A stretch of 64,000 nucleotides of DNA from NCBI RefSeq assembly GCF_010389155.1, contig NC_057767.1:22517723-22581722 (forward strand), given 5' to 3'. Position numbers and translations under genes: made by a program. Positions within the stretch are counted from its first letter, which is position 1, and the number at the start of each line of letters is the position of its first letter. Below the pieces are notes generated by a model. The model had not been told where the DNA came from and ran no database searches. It worked only from the letters and a program-made list of their open reading frames with translations. This DNA is from Erigeron canadensis. Lineage: Eukaryota > Streptophyta > Magnoliopsida > Asterales > Asteraceae. Of this stretch, positions 57,223 to 64,000 are shown piece by piece.

Positions 57223-57715
57223 TAATAATTGATACAAAATTTTAATTCATCCAATACGTTTTTGCACAATTTAGAGCATGTACATGTAAATTTTTTTGAA
57301 GGCATACATGTGAATTACTTTGTTCACATGTGTATATTTTTTTAAAAAAAAAAAAAACTAAATGCGCTAATTATATATAAAAACAATCATAATTTTCTGA
57401 ATGGTACACATGTTTATAGATATATTTTTTAAAAACAAAATATACAAGTGTATATGAAGTTCACATGTGTATTATTTTATTTTACTTTTTTTATAAAAGA
57501 AATAAAACGATCATACATGTGTGTATCCTTTTGGATGGTACACATATAAATTCATATTCACATGTGTGTATATATATTTTTTAAAACAAAGTTCATATAT
57601 GTATACTTTATTAAAACTCATTAACACATGCATATGACTAAACCACATGTATACACCGCTTAAATTAAATAAAAAAAACACTAACTAATTAGTAAGAACA
57701 GTTACATAAGGCACA
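56898..57715. other. AT-rich DNA with microsatellite and CACATGTG words
   Basis: An ATT microsatellite at 57158-57220 is followed at 57240-57660 by about ten copies of CACATGTG-like palindromes (for example TTCACATGTGTATA) separated by A/T runs. No gene was recognised. Confidence 0.6.
57158..57220. repeat. (ATT)n microsatellite
   Basis: About 21 units of ATT. Confidence 0.95.
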
Positions 57716-57724
57716 TCGATTATA

Positions 57725-57913
57725 GAGAAAATTACATTTTTCGTCCCTCAACTTGTCAATTTTCACAGTTTTGCCCCTAAAGTGAATTAATTACAATAAA
57801 AGTCCTAACATTTGTCATTTTTTTCAATTTAGACACCGCAACCAAACGGAGTTGGATTTGAGTTGTTAACCCTTACAAGTGCGTTTCACGTTAGGGCAAT
57901 TCTGTCATTTCCT
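57725..57913 (+). repeat. Left terminal inverted repeat of the MULE
   Basis: This arm pairs with 62563-62751. It includes CAAACGGAGTTGGATTTGAG and GCGTTTCACGT, and ends about 105 bp before the transposase start codon. Confidence 0.88.
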
Positions 57914-58019
57914 CTTTCGCGCGTCTCTCTCTTTTATTTATTTCGAGCCCACCCCATTTCCCCCTTTATTTCCCAAAATCATCCCTGAAGTTAGTCAAAA
58001 ACCCTATCCGATCAAAAAA

Positions 58020-61000
58020 ATGGGTACAAAAAATCAAGGCTCAATAGGAGTTACTCGAGATAAAGATTTCGATATTGCTTTGCACAAGAAACTATATGGT
58101 ATGTTTTAGGGTTTATTATTATTAATATTATCAGTAATATGTAACATTATTTAGGGTTTATTATTATATATATTTTATTTTTTGAAAAGTAACAAAAATC
58201 GTTTTCCTTCATCAGATGATTACCCAGAAATGTTCTCAATGGCAATACATTATGCTGGTTCTTTTACACCTTTCCCTGAAAGAAAGTATGTCGGTGGTCA
58301 GAAGGTCATGATAGACTGGCTTAATTTTGAAACTTTGGAGTTTCAGGTAAATGACTTCAAAACTATGGTTGTAGAATTTGCAAAGGTTGATCCTAATACG
58401 CAACTGTTTTTACACTATAAGAAACCTGGTGGAGATTTGGATTTGGATCTTTTTCCTATATGTAATCATCAAGATTTAAGAAATATGATAATGCATGCTA
58501 GGAGAACTAGGTTTGTTGAGATGTATGTAGAACATGGTACAACATCAATAGGAAATAATTCTGAACTTGGTGAAACTAGTAGACCTTGTAGGAAATTGTT
58601 TGAAGATGAGAATGCAGTTGGTTTAGATGACAATGCAGTTGGTTTAGATGGCAATGCATGTGAAAAAAAATTGCAGATGACAATGCAGATGCTTTAGAAG
58701 GTTCTGATGGTCCTACTGAGCCACCTGGCTTTGAAGGGTGTAATTTTGCTAAGGCAAAACAACATATTGAAGTTGATAAGGCAGAACAACATATTGAAGT
58801 TGAAAATGAGGAAGATTTCCCAGTGGATGAGAGTGACAAGGTTCATGATGTACATGTAGACATGTCTAAGTTTGATAGAACATTTAGCAGGCTTCATGTT
58901 AACTGGCTAGGAAAAGGAGTAGAATCAAGTGTAGGAGAGTTGAAAGTGGGTGAAGAAGTGATTGGGATTGACTTTGATGCTTATGACAGTGGTGTAGGTT
59001 CTGATTGTGATGATCCAGTTTCCAAAAGAAAAATGCAGATTAAGGAGTTTCAAAATGAGTAGAAAAACAAAGTTGGCAATGTCATTAAACCACCATTCTA
59101 TATTTCACAATCATTTACTGACAGAGAACAAGTGACGGTTTTGGTAAAACATCATGCGGTTGAAACAAATAGGAATAAGTTTTTTAAGAATGATTCACTA
59201 AGGGTTAGAGCTAGATGATATGGCCATGTTCCATGTGCAAAAAAGCAGGAGGGTAGACAAAGGCCTGTTATAAAGAAGAAGGTTCAAACTGAAGGTTCAA
59301 AAGGTGAAGGTTCAAAAACTGAAGGTTCAAAAGGTGAAGGGGGGTCAAGTAAAGGCAAAAAGGTGATTTCAGATAAACCCACTTGTCCCTGGACCCTACA
59401 CATGTCAAAACCAGAAGGAAAGGATCGTTGGACTGTGAAGACTTTTAATAGTGAGCACACATGCATAAGATCCAGAAATTTAAGTGCAGCCAACTCCACT
59501 TTTTTAAGTGAACATGTGAGTAATATTGTGAGAACCAATCCAAACATCTCTGGTGAAGCAGTTGAAGATCATTTGTCAAAACAGTTTGGAATTAACATCT
59601 CCAGGATGACTGCTTATAGAGCCAAGGATAAAGAAGTTAAGAAGTTGAGGGGAGACTTCCATGAGCAGTTTTCATTGCTAAGGGAGTATATAATTGAGTT
59701 GAAACATAGGAATCCAGGCACCACTGTTAAGTTGGATTTTCATCCAACCACGACAGAACAGTTTCAGACTAGGGTTTTTAGGAGAATATTTGTGTGCCTT
59801 GGTTCATTAAAGAAGGGCTTTCAAGAGTTAGGTAGGGAGCTATTGGGGTTAGATGGGGCTTTTATGAAAGGTCCCTACCCTAGTCAATTGCTAACTGCAG
59901 TTAGTGTGGATGGGAACAATGGGATCTATCCTGTTGCATATGCACTGGTTGAAGCTGAATGCAAGGCATCCTAGGAATGGTTCTTAGAGTGCCTTGGGGA
60001 TGATTTGGGACTGCCCAACAATGTTAATTTCACATTCATATCTGACAAGCAGAAGGTAAGTATAATTATTGTTTAATTATTGTTAAATATAATTTAATTA
60101 TTGTTTAATATAATTTAATTATTGTTTATCATTTTCTGCAAGGTATCCTTCCAGCCATCAATAAAGTCTTTCCTAGTGCAGAGCACAGGTTTTGTTTTAG
60201 GCACATAAATGAAAACATGATTGCAAAATTTAGAGATGGTGGATTGAAAGAAAACCTTTGGTTTGCAGCCATAAGAACAACACATGCTGAGTTTGAGAAT
60301 GCAATGTCAGAAATCCAAAGAATCCATCTTGAAGCTTATGATTATTTGAGAAAAATTCCAGCCCAATCTAGGTCTAGAGCTCACTTTTCAGGTACATGTT
60401 AATTGTGTAATTATAATATGTTAGCATTTTATGTAATTGTGTAATTATAATTGACCATATATTTCTAGTATATGTGTTAGCATTTTAAGTAATTGTGTAA
60501 TTATAATATGTATTCAGGGAGAGCAAAATGTGACATCCTTTTGAACAATATTTGTGAATCATTCAATAGTAAACTAGTTAAGGGAAGAGACAAACCAATC
60601 ATCACTTCTTTAGAGTTCATTAGGGAGTATCTAATGAAGATGATTGTTAAAGTGCAAGAAGTTATTGACACATGTAAGGGTCCACTCACTCCAACAGCCA
60701 CAGAAATTCTTGAAACAAATAAGAAGGATGCAGAAAAGTTTAATGTTATATGGAATGGGGAAAACAGATTCCAGGTTAATGGGCCATGGAATGAACAAGT
60801 TGTGGTTGATATGCAAAATAGAGAATGTTCTTGCAGGAAGTGGCAGTTAACAGGAATACCTTGCAAACATGTTGTTGTTGTTCTTTGGAAGATGGATAAG
60901 TTTGGTTATGATGTAGGTGAGGTTGAAGACTGGGTGCATACTGCATATACTTTGCAAACATGGCAGCAAGTGTATTCAAACAAGGTTGAACCAATTGTTG

Positions 61001-61528
61001 GTGCAACTTACTGGGAAAAAAGTAATAATCCAATGAAGATTCTACCTCCTAAACACCACACACAAGTTGGGATGCCAAAAAAGAAAAGAAAGAGAAGCCA
61101 ATATGAGAATGAACCAATTGTGAGAGGTAACAAACTGTCAAAGAAAGGGGGAACTATTACTTGTGGAAATTGCAAGAACAAGGGTCACAACTCCAAGACA
61201 TGCAACGGACAATCAAGCCAGCCAACTGAAAACAGGTATGCAATCCTTCCAAGTAGGTTTATTTACATAACTTGAATATTAAATTTTTCCTAAAATTGTA
61301 ATATGTGTTTGTTGTAGGCCAAGAAAGAAGCCAGCCAAGTCCAAGTCAGCCACTCAACCTTCTGCAAGCCAAGCAAGTCAATCTGCTGCTCAAACACCTA
61401 CTGCCAGCCATCCAGGTCAATCAAGCCAAACAAGTCAAGCTACAACTGTACTGAAGCCTGTTTCCAGTCCACGTGGAGTTCAATGGGTTGCACCAAAGGG
61501 ATTTGCAGGGCCAAGGTCTAGAACATGA
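58020..61528 (+). pseudogene. MuDR-type MULE transposase, inactivated
   Basis: MULE transposases cut and move the element by a DDE mechanism. Inferred exons are 58020-58098, 58216-60055, 60142-60391, 60518-61235 and 61318-61528. Exon 2 holds the N-terminal MuDR region and the start of the catalytic domain (LLGLDGAFMKGPYPSQL, then FISDKQK). Exon 4 has NICESFNS, which contains the expected catalytic Glu, then a SWIM zinc finger (CSCRKWQLTGIPCKH) and a zinc knuckle (CGNCKNKGHNSKTC). The tail is rich in Ser, Gln and Thr. Breaks: one base appears lost in an A-run at 58663-58670; TAG at 59060-59062; TGA at 59216-59218, where the family has Cys; TAG at 59972-59974 for an expected Trp; and the exon 3 acceptor appears shifted by one base at 60141. 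The product is therefore very unlikely to be made whole. Confidence 0.9.
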
Positions 61529-62041
61529 AGCCTGAAGCCTGCTTAAGTATTTATCTATGTTTTATGAATTTCAAAACAATATTAGGTGTTGTGTTTGTTT
61601 TATTTTGTTTTCTGGATACAAACTTTGGTAATGTGTTGTGTTTGTCATGCTTAAGTATTTATCTAGTTAAGTATTTATCTACTTTATTTAGGTCAAAACT
61701 GGTAATGTGATTTGTATTGCTTTCAAGCATGATTTTGGTAATTATAAGTCACAAGTTATGGTACTATATGTTGTTGCAAATGCAGAAAATTTCGATTTCA
61801 TTACTTCACAAAACTGCAGAAAATTTCCATTAGATTTCATTACTTCATTACATCAGATTACATTACATTGTGGATTTCCAAAAACTGCAGAAAATTTACA
61901 TTCTACATTACCATACATTACAAGATTACATGACTAAATTATGTCCAAAAACTGCATTACATTTCCTGCAAATGCATAAAAGCATTGACTTTAGAGAGTC
62001 AAACTATAAAAGAGTAAAAACCATGGATTTCCCTTTTTTTT
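61529..62041. other. Interval between the two convergent MULE genes
   Basis: This presumably holds both 3' UTRs. It contains TTTCATTAC and AAAACTGCAGAAAAT words repeated several times between 61785 and 61960, a degenerate local repeat. No coding sequence was seen. Confidence 0.6.
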
Positions 62042-62411
62042 TCATTTAGTGGATACACATGAAATCCACATAACCAGACAAAAGAAAACCCAACTTCCAA
62101 TCAGTCCTAACTTCATCTTTCTTGCTTGTTGTTCCTTGAATTTCAATCGATCTTTCACTTTGTTTTTGGCTCTTAACAATCCATGAATTATTTGCACGGA
62201 TCTTGGACACATAGGTCGGTCAAACCATGCGAAAAACCCACATCTTGGTACCTGAAAATTATGGTTTAATAATCCTAAAAATCCAGAAATTAAAAAATTA
62301 GGGCTTTTTTACACTTACCTGAGAACAACAAAAGAACCTTCTCCCGGGGTTGGTGTCGGTCCATGAACACATTACATTGGCAACAAGACCACAATAACAT
62401 CGAACCACCAT
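62042..62411 (-). CDS. GRF-type zinc-finger protein with C-terminal hydrophobic segment, MULE-borne
   Basis: The gene has two exons on the minus strand, 62411-62319 and 62251-62042, with splice sites CAG|GTAAGT and TTTTCAG|GT in frame, giving 100 aa. Residues 5-41 match the GRF zinc finger: CYCG, then NPGRRFFCC, then CGFFAWFD. The ligands would be Cys5, Cys7, Cys29 or Cys30, and Cys35. MCPRSVQII follows, a typical extension in plant GRF proteins. Residues 58-77 are basic, and residues 78-97 are a hydrophobic stretch (LGLIGSWVFFCLVMWISCV) that could be a membrane anchor. There is no stop or frameshift. GRF fingers bind single-stranded nucleic acid in some proteins, but the role here is unknown. 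It lies inside the MULE, convergent with the transposase, in the position of mudrB in MuDR. It is not similar to MURB as far as I can tell. Confidence 0.85.
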
Positions 62412-62562
62412 GGTGTGTTTTGAGGTTATGGAGTTTTAGGGTTTTTGTTAAGAAGCAGATAAAGAAGAAAAGGGAAAGAAAAGTGGTGGTTAACGTTTGT
62501 ATATATATATATATATATATATATTATTTTATCTTTATTAAACTAAAACGAACGTTATATGG

Positions 62563-62751
62563 AGGAAAGGACAGAATTGCCCTCACGTGAAACGCACATG
62601 TAAGGGTTAACGGCTCAAATCCAACTCCGTTTGGTCGCGGTGTCTAAATTGAAAAAAATGACAAACGTTAGGGGTTTTATTGTAATTAATTCACTTTAAG
62701 GGCAAAACTGTGAAGATTGACAAGTTGAAGGACGAAAAATGTAATATTCTC
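62563..62751 (-). repeat. Right terminal inverted repeat of the MULE
   Basis: This arm pairs with 57725-57913. A TA microsatellite at about 62502-62524 lies just inside it, between the repeat and the GRF gene start. Confidence 0.88.
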
Positions 62752-62994
62752 TCAATTATATTATATCCATGTTCCATTGGTGCACGTTTATACGAAAAAG
62801 AAAAATATATAGTTAGGAACATGGCCCCAAATATTCATTGTTCAAATCATGAAACACTTATGCAAGCAAAAGACTAGAACAAAATTTTTTCATCAATAAA
62901 CAAAAATATAGAATAAAGAGTATGCTAAATTAACAACAAAAAAAAACCATGGAAAAAAAACATAATAATTAATAGTGATTGTTGATTACATATA

Positions 62995-63225
62995 ATGCAA
63001 CATGGTTGGACCAATGATACACTCTTGCCTATGGAGACAGAGATGATGAGTTCAATCATCATCCCATGCAAAGGTTAGAGGGCTTTTTCTACCATTTAGG
63101 TAGAAACTGGAAGCAGCCTATCTACTTAGGTAGAGGTAAGGTCTGCCTACATTTTAACCTCCCCCATACACCATCGAGGTATTGGGGCTCAAAACTCGCA
63201 GAAGACGGCACTGGGCAGTTACATA
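62995..63225 (+). mobile_element. Plant SINE, TS-like body
   Basis: The body contains TACCATTTAGGTAGAAACTG and CTTAGGTAGAGGTAAGGTCT, then TAACCTCCCCCATAC. This word order is typical of a widespread plant tRNA-derived SINE. A box-B-like GAGTTCAATCATC lies at about 63050. No target duplication was resolved and the borders are approximate. Confidence 0.6.
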
Positions 63226-63923
63226 CTTATTTTTTCTGTTGATTGCATATGCAATACAAATACGTTCAAAAAATATCCGATTTATAGTCCACATTCAAAA
63301 TCCAAAATGGGTGGTTACAAAATCCAGGAGATATTCATGGGACATTATGACATTTCAAATGGGATCTTAGGATCTCGATTCGATCTTACAATAGTAAACA
63401 CATAAACGATTCTTCTTTGTTTGTTAGCAAAAATCAACTACGGAGTATATATGATCAAATTTTCTTGGTCAACAATTCTTATTTGGACTAAGACTATCTC
63501 TAATGGGTATGTTTTTAGGCGCCCCCTTACTTATATCTTTTTTGTTTTTAGTGGAGTTAAATGATATGTAAAGATGTTTGTATGGTTGGAGATAAAATTA
63601 TAGAATTTTAAGAATTTATAAAGATATGTAATGATTTATAAGGATATGATATGACATCTCAAGAACGCATAAAGACGTCCTTAGCATTGGAGTTAAAACT
63701 TAAAAGTCATCGGCGATTATTATGTTTTTGTCAGTTTGCATGCACGTGAACACGATTTCACCTTGTTCCATCGAAAAAGTGATTTAACCTTTTTGTATTT
63801 TATAGTCAATGAACCTTTAAACTTTTCGTAACTTAATGAAATATATACGCAAAGTGTTTATGTGTACCTACAAAACTAATTAAATGTTCATTATATTTAA
63901 TAAACTTTTAGATCTTAATTATT

Positions 63924-63987
63924 GGATATACCCGATATATGTGACAATCATATAAGGATATACCCGATATATGTAACAATCATATAA
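63924..63987. repeat. 32-bp tandem repeat, two copies
   Basis: GGATATACCCGATATATGTG and the following ACAATCATATAA are repeated directly, with a single G/A difference. The core CCCGATATATG is partly palindromic. Confidence 0.95.
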
Positions 63988-64000
63988 GACGTCTAGAGCC

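Larger units (their letters stand above)
57725..62751. mobile_element. Complete two-gene Mutator-like element (MULE)
   Basis: The 5,027-bp element has inverted terminal repeats of about 190 bp (57725 to about 57913 and about 62563-62751). They begin GAGAAAATTACATTTTTCGT on the left and GAGAATATTACATTTTTCGT as the right-end complement, with roughly 90% identity by eye. The flanks TCGATTATA (57716-57724) and TCAATTATA (62752-62760) form a 9-bp target duplication with one mismatch. Inside are a MuDR-type transposase gene on the plus strand (58020-61528, broken) and a convergent GRF zinc-finger gene on the minus strand (62411-62042, intact). About 510 bp separate their 3' ends. Each gene starts near one terminal repeat, so the repeats probably carry the promoters. 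Confidence 0.92.
62761..64000. other. Intergenic DNA to the window end
   Basis: A SINE (62995-63225) and a small tandem repeat (63924-63987) are listed separately. Nothing else was recognised. Confidence 0.5.

Overview
The window is plant nuclear DNA. It is AT-rich, its genes are split by introns with plant-type GT..AG splice sites, and transposable elements fill most of the space between genes. The retroelement protein families and SINE sequences look like those I associate with the daisy family (Asteraceae), but that placement is inference; 'eudicot' is safer. No RNA genes, CRISPR arrays or prokaryotic features were seen.

Two host genes look intact. At 16311-19404 (+) is a two-exon TRM9/ALKBH8-type tRNA wobble-uridine methyltransferase of 340 aa. 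At 34481-42883 (+) is an eight-exon gene for a 1,440-aa protein with an N-terminal NT-C2 (EEIG1/EHBP1) domain and a long coiled coil, which contains about eight tandem repeats of 64-74 residues. A third host-type gene, a GSL5/CALS12-like callose synthase at 2671-7464 (+), is a pseudogene. It has lost parts of its 5' half and carries frameshifts and three in-frame stops.

Layout: 1-2670 intergenic with a relic ORF; 2671-7464 callose synthase pseudogene; 7465-10042 AT-rich DNA with long ATT microsatellites; 10043-13865 (-) a decayed non-LTR reverse-transcriptase relic split by a 2.4-kb solo LTR with a perfect 5-bp target duplication; 13866-15640 a truncated second LTR; 16311-19404 the methyltransferase gene; 20043-25973 (-) a nearly full-length L1-type LINE with a 14-bp target duplication and a hAT MITE nested in its ORF1; 28.5-31.1 kb two long-TIR elements, one a clear non-autonomous Mutator-like element (MULE); 34.5-42.9 kb the NT-C2 gene, whose introns hold SINEs, a MITE, a poly-G tract and a 75-bp duplication; 43.3-44.9 kb a SINE and a pogo/Lemi-like relic; 45.5-49.5 kb a chain of foldback and Helitron elements separated by TA microsatellites, one containing a 1.1-kb minisatellite; 51.5-53.1 kb a segmental duplication with a hAT insertion; 53.1-54.9 kb retroelement-like DNA with an array of GC-rich palindromes; 54.9-56.9 kb three tandem copies of a 0.66-kb repeat; 57725-62751 a complete two-gene MULE; then intergenic DNA with a SINE.

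The most notable locus is the 5-kb MULE at 57725-62751. It has about 190-bp terminal inverted repeats and a 9-bp target duplication. Its MuDR-type transposase gene (+) is broken at several points. Convergent with it is an apparently intact two-exon gene (-) for a 100-aa GRF-type zinc-finger protein with a C-terminal hydrophobic segment. The arrangement recalls the convergent mudrA/mudrB genes of maize MuDR. All coordinates, splice sites and repeat boundaries were read by eye and no database search was run.
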